A program made the position numbers and the translations under genes. From NCBI GenBank assembly GCA_039028975.1, contig JBCCHB010000150.1, positions 1-39,530 on the forward strand: a stretch of 39,530 nt of DNA, written 5' to 3'. Source of the DNA: JAHBNG01 sp039028975 (GTDB lineage: Bacteria; Chloroflexota; Anaerolineae; Caldilineales; Caldilineaceae). A model generated the notes under the pieces. The model did not search any database, was not told where the DNA came from, and saw nothing but the letters and a program-made list of their open reading frames with translations. This document shows, one piece after another, positions 24,371 to 33,831 of the stretch (the stretch's first letter is position 1; each line of letters opens with the position of its first letter).

Positions 24371-24394
24371 CCACTTAATTTTGGAATCGCCCGG

Positions 24395-25714
24395 ATGACC
24401 CAATCTATACCCTTTCCCGATGGCCCTCTGGCTTGGCGTGGCTTGCAAGCCTACCGACAGCAAGGCCATATTTTTGCTGCCCTGCAGGTCTTTCACCAGG
24501 AACTGGGGGACATTTTTCGCTTTCGTCTCCCTGGTCTCAACTTTGTCATGATGGCAGGCCCGGAAGCAAACCGGATGTTACTCGTCTCCAATCGCAATGA
24601 GGTGCGCTGGCGAACGGATAGTGATCCCATTTCTCAGCTCTTGGGTGATGGGTTGCTGGTCTCAGATGGGACCATTCATGATGAATCTCGACAGATTATG
24701 AATCCGGCTGTCCATAAACAGGCGCTAGAACGCTATGTAGACACAATGTGGCGTTATACAGATCAGGTTGCTCTAGATTGGACGTCTCGCGTTGGCCCCG
24801 TAGAGATGTTGGCGGAGATGCGGAAAGTGGCCATTCTCATTCTCATGGATACCCTCTTCTCGGTAGATTATAACCATGAGATGGTTCGGCTCTGGCAGGC
24901 CATTATGAAAATGTTGCAATTTATCTCGCCAGGCTTATGGTTACTCTTTCCCAAAATTCCTCGCCCCCAATACCGCCCCGCACTTCAGCAAATGAATAGG
25001 AGTATCAATAATATTGTAAGAACACGTCGAGCGGCCCGTGAAAAGGGGCAGGAATCATCACTGGACCTGCTCGATTTGATGCTTGATGCTGGCATGAACG
25101 ATACTTTGATCCGAGACCAGATTCTGACCATGTTCATCGCAGGGCACGATACCAGTACGGCGCTATTGGCCTGGGCACTCTATCTGCTGGGCAACAATCC
25201 CAGCGCCTTCAAGAAGGCGCAAAAGGAGGTCGATACTGTTCTCGGGAACTCCACACCGACCATGGCGAACCTCGCTAACCTTCGCTATTTGGGCTTTGTA
25301 ATTGACGAAAGCTTACGCCTCTATCCACCAGCCCATATTGGTTCTCGGGTCACGCTTACTGACCTTGAATTTCAGGGGCACTACTTACCTCCAGAGACGC
25401 GCTTAATGTATTCCATTTACCTAACCCATCGCGATCCCAAAGAGTGGGACCAACCTAACGAATTTATACCAGAGCGCTTTGAGAGTGAGGGGAAGCGAGC
25501 TTACACACCTTATGCTTATCTCCCCTTTGGTGGTGGCCCTCGGAACTGCATTGGTGCGGCATTTGGCCAAGTTGAAGCCAAAGTTGTTCTGGCTCGCATC
25601 TTGCAAACCGTTGATTTACAATTCGTGGGACACCCTGTGACGCCTAAGATGGCAGTGACCTTAGAACCGGCTGAGGGGATAAGGATGAATGTCAGGCAGA
25701 GGCCGTCAACATAA
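24395..25714 (+). CDS. Cytochrome P450 monooxygenase
   Basis: All P450 landmarks are present in this 439-residue protein: the I-helix oxygen-activation motif AGHDTS (249-254), the K-helix ESLR (305-308), the PERF-type EFIPERF (356-362) and the haem-binding loop PFGGGPRNCIG with the ligand Cys385. No N-terminal membrane anchor is visible, so it should be soluble and need separate redox partners; no ferredoxin or reductase gene is nearby. The sequence pattern (PFGGGPRNCIGAAFG, TLSLYPPA-like K-helix end) is closer to the CYP4/CYP102-like soluble bacterial group than to camphor-type P450s, but I cannot name a substrate. The ribosome binding site is weak (GGAA about 9 nt upstream). Its stop lies only 2 nt from that of the convergent gene at 25717. 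Confidence 0.92.
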   Translation: MTQSIPFPDGPLAWRGLQAYRQQGHIFAALQVFHQELGDIFRFRLPGLNFVMMAGPEANRMLLVSNRNEVRWRTDSDPISQLLGDGLLVSDGTIHDESRQIMNPAVHKQALERYVDTMWRYTDQVALDWTSRVGPVEMLAEMRKVAILILMDTLFSVDYNHEMVRLWQAIMKMLQFISPGLWLLFPKIPRPQYRPALQQMNRSINNIVRTRRAAREKGQESSLDLLDLMLDAGMNDTLIRDQILTMFIAGHDTSTALLAWALYLLGNNPSAFKKAQKEVDTVLGNSTPTMANLANLRYLGFVIDESLRLYPPAHIGSRVTLTDLEFQGHYLPPETRLMYSIYLTHRDPKEWDQPNEFIPERFESEGKRAYTPYAYLPFGGGPRNCIGAAFGQVEAKVVLARILQTVDLQFVGHPVTPKMAVTLEPAEGIRMNVRQRPST

Positions 25715-25716
25715 AG

Positions 25717-26868
25717 CTAAACCGCAAATTTTTTCACCCTCTCTTCGTCTATTTCGATGCCTAGACCCGGGACGTCATCCAAAAGAAAGCAACCGTTTAG
25801 AGGCTCAGGATAGAGGGTGGCAATCTGGGCTTTGGTCGTGTGGGCGTGATGGGAATGTTCTAGGATCTGAAAGTTGGGAATTGCTGCTGAGTAGTGAATT
25901 GATGCGGCAACCGCAAGGATACCGCCGCCGCCAATATGCGGGGCAATCGGTAGGTTATATGTATCACATAAGGCTGCAATACGTTTCCCTTCCGATAGAC
26001 CTGTACGGGCAATGTCAGGCATGGCTACATCAAACGCTCGCTGCTCGATCCACTGGCGCCACTCCCAAGAAGTGCGCAACCATTCACCTGTAGCAACCTG
26101 CATATCTAGCGCCTGAGCAATTGCGGCTTGACCGTGCACATCTTCAGGCTGGGTGGGGGACTCCAACCAGCGTACGCCGAGCTCTTCCAATCCCCGCCCT
26201 AACTCAATTGCTCCAGAGACGTCCCGGGCCATGTGAATATCGACCATCAGTTCAATCTGCGGGCCAACACGTTCGCGTACAGCCTGGACTATTTCTAGCA
26301 GTTGGGATGTGGCCATCCGTAAATGTAACTTGATGGCCCGATAGCCATAGCTGACATGCTCTTGTGCCAGATCAGCAACAGCATCTGGGTTCGTTCCACC
26401 TATGCCAACATAGGTCAAGATGTCATCTCTAAATTGCCCGCCAAGAACTTTATAGGATGGCTTATTCACCGCCTTGCCTAAAAGATCGTAGAGAGCTAGA
26501 TCAACCCCCGCAAGGGCATCTATGTAAAAACCAGTGATGTGTCCGCGCTCTCGCATAGCGCTATAGAGACGATACCAGAGATATTCGACGTCAAAGGGGT
26601 CTGCACCAAGTATAATAGGTGTGCATAGGTCCTCAACAATTGCTTGGACGGCTCTTCCAGAGACTGGGGCCTGTCCTTCACCCCAACCGACCAATCCACT
26701 ATCAGTCTCCAAACGTACGAGGCAAGTTTCGTGAGAGCGGGAATAGATGGAACTCCAAGCGTCTGTGGCGATATAGTAATCTCCATACTCCTTGATGTTG
26801 GATTTCTCCGTAGAAGCTTCCACCGGATCCATTTTGATGGCAAATGCCTCAACGTTGATCACTTTCAT
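25717..26868 (-). CDS. Mandelate racemase/muconate lactonizing enzyme family protein
   Basis: This third enolase-superfamily protein of the window has 383 residues from the ATG at 26868. That is the normal family start (MKVINVEAF); the open frame runs 38 codons further upstream without homology. Active-site landmarks are AIKLHL (Lys180, followed by x-His), LMVDIHMA (Asp210), WLESPT (Glu236), ATGEWLRTS (Glu262), MPDIARTG (Asp285) and IAPHIGGGG (His311). ESP replaces the common EEP. The Lys/Asp-His arrangement suggests an acid-sugar dehydratase or racemase; the K-x-H and ESP variants set it apart from the copy at 20590. It is convergent with the P450 gene, with only 2 nt between stops, so the transcripts may read into each other. 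Confidence 0.84.
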   Translation of the reverse strand: MKVINVEAFAIKMDPVEASTEKSNIKEYGDYYIATDAWSSIYSRSHETCLVRLETDSGLVGWGEGQAPVSGRAVQAIVEDLCTPIILGADPFDVEYLWYRLYSAMRERGHITGFYIDALAGVDLALYDLLGKAVNKPSYKVLGGQFRDDILTYVGIGGTNPDAVADLAQEHVSYGYRAIKLHLRMATSQLLEIVQAVRERVGPQIELMVDIHMARDVSGAIELGRGLEELGVRWLESPTQPEDVHGQAAIAQALDMQVATGEWLRTSWEWRQWIEQRAFDVAMPDIARTGLSEGKRIAALCDTYNLPIAPHIGGGGILAVAASIHYSAAIPNFQILEHSHHAHTTKAQIATLYPEPLNGCFLLDDVPGLGIEIDEERVKKFAV

Positions 26869-27210
26869 GGTCCATGATTCCCTTGGTGATTTGATTGATT
26901 CCAGTTTCTTAGAGGTAAATGCTATTGTATACCATAGATAAACGGCAAAAGCTTGTTCCCGTAAAGATGGGGATGGTCTCATTTTTCGGGAATATCCAGA
27001 GTAGGTTGGATGAGAGCCGGAGCAAGACTTTTCTGCGTTACACAGAGTTTCTCAGAGAAGATACAGAGCTGCAATGCGCAGCAGAGCCGCAACCAAACAA
27101 ATCTCTGTCAAGAGGCATCCGATTAACAGTGAGATTCTCCGAGATAGCACGGAGATTCACAGAGATTTGCAAGAATAGTGTAATCTGGCCAAGTACATCC
27201 TATTACAAAA
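26869..27210. other. Intergenic region with degenerate ACAGAG-type repeats
   Basis: No gene is seen. The part 27039-27170 is full of degenerate 8-9 bp words (ACACAGAG, TCTCAGAGAA, ATACAGAG, GCACGGAGATTCACAGAG), including an exact inverted pair CAAATCTCTGT (27098-27108) with ACAGAGATTTG (27159-27169). Such cacagag-type repeats are scattered through many environmental bacterial genomes. The pair lies downstream of the second kinase gene and may terminate that long transcript. Confidence 0.5.
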
Positions 27211-28275
27211 TTACAAAAGAGCCAGAAGCCAGATTGCCATAAGCGTAATCGAAACAATCCCAATTGCTATCTGCCCGGTTGGTCGAATCCGTGGTACTTC
27301 AAGTTGTAGATGATGAGAGCCTGTTATAGGTGGTGGGCTTTGTCTCGATTTAAACCCCCTTGCTAAACGAATCGACCGCCAACCTAGGCCCAAGCTTGAC
27401 TGAATTGTTGCCACAATTTGGGCTCCCATTTGCCCAAACAGGCTCTCTGGCTGAGTATAGCTTCTTAACCCATTAACGAACCCCTCACATGTATCATATC
27501 GCTCTTCAGGATCTTTCGTCAAAACGCGCATGATGGCTTGTGCTACACACTCTGGCACTTGAGGGTTGAAGTGGCGTGGATCAATGGGGTTTTGATAGAT
27601 GATTTTATGTACTAATTCATATGGTTCCTTGGCTTGAAAAGGAAACTCGCCCGTCAGAAGCCGATAAGTAAGAACACCTAAGGAATAGATATCACTACGG
27701 TGGTTGACCGTCCGCTCTGAACGCGCTTGTTCTGGTGACATGTAACTGGGGGTGCCAATACTTGCCCCTACCGTCATCATCGTAATGTCGTTGGATAGGT
27801 GTTTTGCAATGCCAAAGTCAGAGAGCATATACCGACCATCAGTTGTGCAAAGAATATTATTGGGTTTGATATCTCGGTGAATGTAACCAAGGCTATGGGC
27901 ATAATCGAGCGCTTGACCAATTTGTGAGATGATATAGAGTACCTCATCAAGGGGAAGTTTCCCTCCCCGCAACTGTACATAACGGTCAAGAGTCCCGTTA
28001 TCAACCAATTCCATGGATATGAAGTAATACCCATCTGCAACGCCTGCATCAAGAGTTCTTACAATATGGGGATGACGCAGGCGGCGTGTGTTGTTCCCTT
28101 CCTTGGTGAAGCGCTTCACATAATTGGTATCATTGTAAAATTGGGGCAGCAATATCTTCAGCGCCACTTGCAAACCAGATCGGGTATCAAGTGCATGGAA
28201 TACGGTCGCCATCCCACCTTTTCCTAACTTTCCGAGCAGTCGATAGGGGCCGACCTGAGTGGTTCTGCCTGACAT
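27211..28275 (-). CDS. Hanks-type Ser/Thr protein kinase with C-terminal membrane anchor
   Basis: The 354-residue protein has a complete kinase domain: the glycine loop GKGGMATVF (18-26), VALK with Lys40, HRDIKPNN (133-140), SDFG (152-155), the activation segment ending GTPSYMSPEQ, and DIYSLGV. The last 20 residues are hydrophobic (IAIGIVSITLMAIWLLALL), so it is tail-anchored with nothing outside the membrane. The start is the ATG at 28275 with GAGAAG upstream, 13 nt after the stop of the preceding kinase gene. The longer open frame to 28344 overlaps that gene and lacks homology. It is a close paralog of its neighbour and shares the motif RRLRHPHIVRT-DAG. No PASTA or sensor domain is present. 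A role in regulating the Tad pilus next to it is inference from position. Confidence 0.92.
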   Translation of the reverse strand: MSGRTTQVGPYRLLGKLGKGGMATVFHALDTRSGLQVALKILLPQFYNDTNYVKRFTKEGNNTRRLRHPHIVRTLDAGVADGYYFISMELVDNGTLDRYVQLRGGKLPLDEVLYIISQIGQALDYAHSLGYIHRDIKPNNILCTTDGRYMLSDFGIAKHLSNDITMMTVGASIGTPSYMSPEQARSERTVNHRSDIYSLGVLTYRLLTGEFPFQAKEPYELVHKIIYQNPIDPRHFNPQVPECVAQAIMRVLTKDPEERYDTCEGFVNGLRSYTQPESLFGQMGAQIVATIQSSLGLGWRSIRLARGFKSRQSPPPITGSHHLQLEVPRIRPTGQIAIGIVSITLMAIWLLALL

Positions 28276-28288
28276 ATGATTCTTCTCA

Positions 28289-29638
28289 CTATTGTTTAGA
28301 TGGGAGATGTGGCTGAATCTGGCCCTCAGGTAGTTGGGGGACATTCTTACCTGGCTCCCATATGCGATTTATTGAATTGATCCAATCTTGGCGACTTGGA
28401 AGGTTGAAGTCATATATACTTGTGATTAGTGCATCCCCCCAATGATCTAACTGGGTCATGCCACTATCCCAAATATCAGAGAACTGATCCATCTGAAAAT
28501 GAAGCTTTCCCAATTGCATTTCATCTTGGTCACCTCCTATGACGGCAGTTGCTTGCAATCCCAGTGGCTTACTGAATGCTGGTTGGAGAACTTGCTCACT
28601 TCTTACAATCATATCCATTGATTGTGCTTGGATCTTCTCGATTGATAATGCTCCTGGATCTTCCCACATTGTTGACATTCCCAGAAGGAGTATGACGGCC
28701 ATAAGTGCACCAGTCGCTAAACGTAGACCACGCCACTGTCTCCTGTCCTTGCCGCCTGTTATCTCTACAACAGGCTCGGTTTTGTGAATTCCCTCTGATA
28801 CGTTTAGCCGCCACCTTTTTGTTGCAATCAGGGCTGCAACAAAAACACCTGCAGATTCATAGCGCAATTCGGGCTGCTTGGACAAGACACGAGAAAGCAC
28901 ATTGGCAATTGATTGGGGAATATCGGCATTGACAACAATCGGATCTTGCGGCTCCTCATAGACAATTTTATAGAGTAACTCAGGCTGGCTCTCTGCTGTG
29001 AACGGCATTCTTCCTGTAAATAACTTGTAGGCTACTACACCCAAGCTGTAAATGTCCGTCCTCGGATCTAGGTTAATTTCCGCACGTGCTTGCTCCGGTG
29101 ACATATAGCTGGGAGTACCAATACTTTGCCCGGTAGCCGTAATCATCGTGTAATCTGAGGAGAGATGTTTTGCGGCACCAAAGTCAGAAAGCAACGCTCG
29201 ACCATTTTGGCTGATCATAATATTGGTCAGCTTTATGTCTCGATGTAGGAAGCTGAGACTATGGGCATAATCTAAAGCACCAGCTATTTGAGAAAGAATG
29301 TCAAAACACTCTTTGGCAGACAAAAGTGTGCCTCTTTGATTGACATAATCTGCCAGATTGTAGCCATCTATCAGCTCCATCGCGATAAAATAGTAGCCAT
29401 CAACCTGGCCAGCATCGAATGTACGGACAATATTTGGATGACGTAGCCGCTTGGTATTCTGCCCTTCTTTGACAAATCGATGCACGAAAAATCGATCTTC
29501 TACAAATTGAGGCATCAGAATTTTTAACGCAACCTCACGACCAATCTGTGTATCGAGTGCCCGATAGACAATAGCCATACCTCCCCGACCTATTTCGGAT
29601 AGTATCCTGTAGGAACCGATGTGCATTTCTTCATACAT
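28289..29638 (-). CDS. Hanks-type Ser/Thr protein kinase with transmembrane segment and external tail
   Basis: The kinase domain (about 10-275) shows GRGGMAIVY, VALK with Lys39, HRDIKLTN, SDFG and GTPSYMSPEQ. A linker leads to one membrane helix (GALMAVILLLGMSTMW, about 305-325) and a tail of about 120 residues outside the membrane that I do not recognise; it may sense something or bind a partner. In HRDIKLTN the usual Pro after Lys is Leu, which is tolerated in active kinases. AAGGA lies 7 nt before the ATG. The gene heads a two-kinase unit, 378 nt downstream of the CpaF ATPase gene and on the same strand, so it could belong to the pilus transcript or have its own promoter in that gap. Confidence 0.92.
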   Translation of the reverse strand: MYEEMHIGSYRILSEIGRGGMAIVYRALDTQIGREVALKILMPQFVEDRFFVHRFVKEGQNTKRLRHPNIVRTFDAGQVDGYYFIAMELIDGYNLADYVNQRGTLLSAKECFDILSQIAGALDYAHSLSFLHRDIKLTNIMISQNGRALLSDFGAAKHLSSDYTMITATGQSIGTPSYMSPEQARAEINLDPRTDIYSLGVVAYKLFTGRMPFTAESQPELLYKIVYEEPQDPIVVNADIPQSIANVLSRVLSKQPELRYESAGVFVAALIATKRWRLNVSEGIHKTEPVVEITGGKDRRQWRGLRLATGALMAVILLLGMSTMWEDPGALSIEKIQAQSMDMIVRSEQVLQPAFSKPLGLQATAVIGGDQDEMQLGKLHFQMDQFSDIWDSGMTQLDHWGDALITSIYDFNLPSRQDWINSINRIWEPGKNVPQLPEGQIQPHLPSKQ

Positions 29639-30016
29639 GATTAGGTCCTTTTATGTAGAGTACGCCAGGTTAATTTTGTTCCAAATTTTGCGAGATTCAA
29701 CTCGAAGAATTCAAGAAAAGAGCAAGCCCCGTAACGACGGGACCAAGGATTATTCTGGCCATCTTTATACTTTGCCAGATAAATCTTGCCCCAGCGTTTA
29801 TTCAATCTATTTTATAAATCTCGGAAAAGAGAAGGCAGAACATTTCTGGCCATCTATAAACAGACTGTTACGTCAAGTGGAGGCGGCTTCTCCAGAAGAT
29901 ATACAGAAGAGGAATCCTGTAGGCTGAGATGGCTCTGAACACTTTCTGAAGGCTGGATTATTGCGTCTACTGACCATAAGGATACCTCAACGAAACGCTA
30001 AAGTCAAATATCTATA
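29639..30016. other. Gap between the CpaF and kinase genes, with a direct repeat
   Basis: No gene is convincing. TTCTGGCCATCT occurs twice, about 97 nt apart (near 29754 and 29851), each followed by a TATA-like word. On the minus strand TTGAATTCTTCGAGTTGAATCTC (broken into two TTGAAT words) lies about 60 nt before the kinase start. Either could be a control element for the kinase pair; no firm promoter can be named. Confidence 0.35.
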
Positions 30017-31720
30017 TCAAATATCAAAGACTTTGTCCATGTTTACACCAAAGATATGTGCTGGTAACTCAATACCAGCTTCTTGGATACGCTGTACAGC
30101 TTTCGGCCGTAATCCAGTTGGGTTCAATTCACCTAGTACTTTGCCCTCTTCCGAGAGTCCCTTCTGTTCAAAGGCAAAGATATCCTGCATAACAATGGTG
30201 TCGCCTTCCATTCCCATGATCTCGGCACACTGCACAATTCTCCTGCTCCCATCCCGCAATCTGTCAACGTGTACAACCATATCCACTGCTGATGCAATCT
30301 GTTGGCGGATGGCTTTAAGGGGTAGATCCATGCCAGCCATCATGACCATTGTCTCGATACGGTTGAGCGTATCCCTGGCGCCATTGGAGTGAACAGTCGT
30401 CAATGAACCGTCGTGTCCTGTATTCATAGCCTGAAGCATATCTAACGCTTCACCGCTACGGACCTCACCTACCACAATGCGGTCGGGACGCATACGTAAA
30501 CTGTTGATAACGAGTTCGCGGATACCAATTTTTCCTTTACCCTCTACGTTGGCTGCTCTCGATTCTAATCTGATCACATGGGGCTGTTGGAGCTGGAGCT
30601 CTGCTGAATCTTCAATGGTGACAATCCGCTCTGTAGATGGGATCATGCTGGAAAGTACATTTAGGGTTGTCGTCTTGCCAGAGCCAGTTCCACCGCTAAT
30701 CACAATATTGAAAGAGGCTTTGACACATGCGTCCATAAACTCGACAAATTCAGCTGTAAAAGTGCCAAAATTAACCAGATCCTGAACTGTCATGGGATCC
30801 TTGCGGAATTTGCGGATTGTTACGCATGGCCCTCTTAATGCCAGAGGGGGTATAATTGCATTCAGACGAGAGCCATCAGGTAGGCGTGCATCGACCATGG
30901 GCGAAGACTCATCAATATGCCGTCCCAGGGGCGCCACAATTCGGTCGATAACCTGGAGAACGTGTCTATCATCATAAAATTTAACATCCGTTAGCTGGAT
31001 TTTCCCATTCTGTTCAATGAATACCTGGTCTGGGCTATTCACCATAATTTCTGAGATTGTGTCATCATCAAGCAACGGCTGAATGGGACCGTATCCCAAA
31101 ATGTCGGAGAGGATCATATCCAACATTCGCTGACGCTCTGTTCTACTAACGATCAAGTTCGCCTTTTCCAGCGCACGACCAAAGACAGGCTCTATAAGCT
31201 GCCGAACATTGGCTGCTCCACCTGCCTGAGATACAGCTTTTGCTTCATTCACCAAAAATTGTTGTACTTCCTCACGGATCATTCTGAATTCTGGCGGTGG
31301 CGTATAACCACCCGATGGGCTAACTGTATCGTGAGGTTTCGACGCATCTTGCGCCGGGTGTTCAACCTTGCCACTGGGTGGGGGCGATGCCATCCCTGAC
31401 GCTTGGTGCTCATGTTTTCTCTTTGATTCACTGCTTCGCTTGCCGTACCGAGCGCTAAACCCGTTACTTTTGGTAGCAGAGACTGCTTCTTGGTCTTCGC
31501 TGTATCGCCCTTCATGATGAGGCGGTATACCATGAAGATTCGGGTGGCTCGCTTCCTCATCCAGATCGACGGGCATGGAATAGAGCGGATCCTGCGGCAT
31601 GATTGGTGGTGTCGCAACCTCGTCCTCGTAATTGTGGCCATTGTGTACAGGGGTTTCTGGTGATGGATGCACAGTTCGCCGTACTTTCCGTCTGTTTGCT
31701 CGTTTTTCAAAGAAACTCAT
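30017..31720 (-). CDS. cpaF: CpaF/TadA secretion ATPase of the Tad pilus
   Basis: CpaF (TadA) is the hexameric cytoplasmic motor that powers assembly of Flp pili. The domain from about 145 onward matches the family throughout: the N-domain with ILGYGPIQPLLDDD and EIMVNSPD, RGPCVTIRKF, the Walker A GGTGSGKTT (343-351), the Asp box around VTIEDSAELQL, Walker B RIVVGEVR (414-421) and the His box GHDGSLTTVHSNG (435-447). The first 145 residues are an unusual disordered extension rich in Pro, His, Ser and charged residues, which could be a target of the nearby kinases (speculation). AAGGA lies about 9 nt before the ATG. It is placed after TadC and a TPR/PD40 gene instead of before TadB as in most tad loci. 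Confidence 0.94.
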   Translation of the reverse strand: MSFFEKRANRRKVRRTVHPSPETPVHNGHNYEDEVATPPIMPQDPLYSMPVDLDEEASHPNLHGIPPHHEGRYSEDQEAVSATKSNGFSARYGKRSSESKRKHEHQASGMASPPPSGKVEHPAQDASKPHDTVSPSGGYTPPPEFRMIREEVQQFLVNEAKAVSQAGGAANVRQLIEPVFGRALEKANLIVSRTERQRMLDMILSDILGYGPIQPLLDDDTISEIMVNSPDQVFIEQNGKIQLTDVKFYDDRHVLQVIDRIVAPLGRHIDESSPMVDARLPDGSRLNAIIPPLALRGPCVTIRKFRKDPMTVQDLVNFGTFTAEFVEFMDACVKASFNIVISGGTGSGKTTTLNVLSSMIPSTERIVTIEDSAELQLQQPHVIRLESRAANVEGKGKIGIRELVINSLRMRPDRIVVGEVRSGEALDMLQAMNTGHDGSLTTVHSNGARDTLNRIETMVMMAGMDLPLKAIRQQIASAVDMVVHVDRLRDGSRRIVQCAEIMGMEGDTIVMQDIFAFEQKGLSEEGKVLGELNPTGLRPKAVQRIQEAGIELPAHIFGVNMDKVFDI

Positions 31721-31828
31721 AGTTAACTATCCTTTGTCTGTTTGGTGTAAATGACCAAGCTCGCCCAAGTTATGGATTGTCAGATAAAGCCTTGGCCCTG
31801 TGAAGAGGGGTATCTCCAATATCGAAAG

Positions 31829-33721
31829 TTATTTCAACCAAATTGGATCCCAGTTATCATAGTCGTAAGTTAGCTGCCGTTGATTGCTTCCGTCGACGTT
31901 CATAAGCCAAAGCTGCCTCATACCCGTTCGATTGGACCAGAAGAGTATTTGCTGCCCATCAGGAGAAAAGGTAGGGTGTTTATCCCAGGGCCAGTCGTTG
32001 AAGGTGAGCTGCACATGATCCCGGCCATCAGGGTGCATCACCCATATCTCATCACCACCTGTTACATTGGATACGAAGGCAACGCGTTCATTGTCGGGGC
32101 TCCATACCGGGTCATATGAGGTGCCATCTAAGTCACTCATGCGAGAAGTCCTTATCCAATTCTCAGGTAGATCGACTCTTTCTTTATAGATATTGTACGT
32201 TGAGCCATTGCTCCGCTTTTCTTTTTGTACATAAAGCCTTGATTTCCCATCCGGTGACATTTGCTGACTTTCGAAGATCTCTTGGAACTTCTCTCTGGCC
32301 TCGATCGGAGCGGGTTGTGCATTACTACCATCTGGGCGCATCACGTAGAGAACAGAACCACCTTCGCGATTGGTCCGGAATAGAATCCAGCCTTTCAGGT
32401 CTGCCAACGTTAGAGGTACCGGTGTTGCCGTCGGTAGCGGTATATAGGGTTTAGGCGTTGAGGTTGGGGTCGGTGTGGGTGTCAGAGCGAAAGAGACTTC
32501 CCGCAGTTTAGCCAGTGCAACATCTCGGTTGGTTACCTTTAATGCTGCTGCTTTACCATAATAACCCATGGCCCGTCGAAGATCTCCGTCGGCCTCTACA
32601 TTGTTCCCCAGCTGAATATATGCATCATACATTGATTGAACCATATAGCCATCCAGATAATTGCTGCGAGCTTGATAGATAGGCAGTAGCTGATCGATGG
32701 CACGAGCGAATTTGCCATCTTCAAGAAGCTCCTGACCATATAGATATGTATCGAGCATATCACGTTCGAATCTAGCTGTGGGCTCGCCTAATTTAAGCTT
32801 AAGGGCTTTCTCAAAGCTTTTCATCGCGTGGTTGAGATCCCCACCATGGGCCGGATTTGACTGAACAATCTCTAGTCCTGTATTGATATGAGATGCCACC
32901 AGTCTATCGATGACATGCTCTGCCTCGTAAGTACTATCAGCTAAGCGTACAGATTCATAATAGTGGATTGCTTTCTCCCAGTTCCCCGCCGAAAATGCGA
33001 CTTTGGCTGCTGTAAAACGCTCAGCAAGGCTTTCTTGCCCTTGTAACTCTTTGATGAGGACAGGTACATCACGGAACCCAGGAGATTTTTCCTGTAACCT
33101 AATAAGAGCGGCTACTTCATCCTGTGTGTCACCGGACTCAATTTGTGCCAAGATGCGCTGATATTCCGAATCAATCTCGAGCATCTGAATGGCTTCGCTT
33201 TGCCCTGTTTGGGCAGCCGTATAGTCAGGTTCCTTGGCCAACATCTCATTATATAAATCGAGTGCCATTTGGAATGAACTTCCCAACATAGCCGCCTGGG
33301 CCTGTTCCATAAGTGCCGTGCGCTCATTGTTCAAGGCACGTACCTGGCTACGCTGGCCGTAGTAGAGCGCTCCACCAATAGCTAAGAGAGCAATTAGAAC
33401 GATTGGCACAATTTTTGTTGATAGCCGAGCCAGATCAAGAACAGACTGACGTCCCTTAATCTTCCCATTCCATGCTGATTCATAGTCTGCTCGGAGCTTG
33501 ACCTCGCTCAATAGAAGATCGAGTTCTCTCGCTTTTGGATACTGAGCTTTGAGCAGCTTAAGCATGGGAATAACTTCTTCCCACTGGCCTAATTGCATAC
33601 GACGCAACACCTCAAGGTATGAGCCATTTCCAGCAAGCGCCATATTTCCCTGAATGATAGAGGTGATCTCCTCAATGGCCGGATCGGTATGTAAAACGGT
33701 AATTTGCTTTGTATAAGCCAT
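31829..33721 (-). CDS. Membrane protein with TPR-like repeats and a C-terminal PD40/TolB-like propeller
   Basis: The 630-residue protein has a cytoplasmic N-terminal segment (1-100), one membrane helix (about 104-121, VPIVLIALLAIGGALYY), a helical TPR-like region (about 130-405, with AKVAFSAGNWEKAIHYYESV and similar units), a Thr/Pro linker (TPTPTPTSTPKP), and four or so PD40 blades (GWILFRTNREGGSVLYVMRP, SPDNERVAFVSN, FSPDGQQILFWSNRTG). The propeller is therefore outside the cytoplasm. TolB-like propellers bind proteins or peptidoglycan-associated partners. The position inside the pilus genes suggests a structural or assembly role, perhaps taking the place of the TPR protein TadD, but it is not a TadD homologue that I can recognise. 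AAGGA lies about 10 nt before the ATG. Confidence 0.8.
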   Translation of the reverse strand: MAYTKQITVLHTDPAIEEITSIIQGNMALAGNGSYLEVLRRMQLGQWEEVIPMLKLLKAQYPKARELDLLLSEVKLRADYESAWNGKIKGRQSVLDLARLSTKIVPIVLIALLAIGGALYYGQRSQVRALNNERTALMEQAQAAMLGSSFQMALDLYNEMLAKEPDYTAAQTGQSEAIQMLEIDSEYQRILAQIESGDTQDEVAALIRLQEKSPGFRDVPVLIKELQGQESLAERFTAAKVAFSAGNWEKAIHYYESVRLADSTYEAEHVIDRLVASHINTGLEIVQSNPAHGGDLNHAMKSFEKALKLKLGEPTARFERDMLDTYLYGQELLEDGKFARAIDQLLPIYQARSNYLDGYMVQSMYDAYIQLGNNVEADGDLRRAMGYYGKAAALKVTNRDVALAKLREVSFALTPTPTPTSTPKPYIPLPTATPVPLTLADLKGWILFRTNREGGSVLYVMRPDGSNAQPAPIEAREKFQEIFESQQMSPDGKSRLYVQKEKRSNGSTYNIYKERVDLPENWIRTSRMSDLDGTSYDPVWSPDNERVAFVSNVTGGDEIWVMHPDGRDHVQLTFNDWPWDKHPTFSPDGQQILFWSNRTGMRQLWLMNVDGSNQRQLTYDYDNWDPIWLK

Positions 33722-33831
33722 TTCGCGATGTTCCTTATCTTTTATACTTCGCTCTGTTTGAGAATGGTCATTTCGTCTTTCTGGTAGAGCGGTGGAAAAC
33801 GACTGTTCTCAAAACGACCGTAGCGTAGATC

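Noticed and set aside
21918..25714. Natural-product biosynthetic cluster (PhyH, oxidase and P450 in a row)
   Set aside because: No scaffold-making enzyme (NRPS, PKS, terpene synthase, RiPP genes), carrier protein or exporter is nearby; a catabolic role is simpler.
29619..29927. 102-codon open frame on the plus strand before the kinase genes
   Set aside because: It starts inside the kinase start region on the other strand, has no ribosome binding site and no recognisable content.
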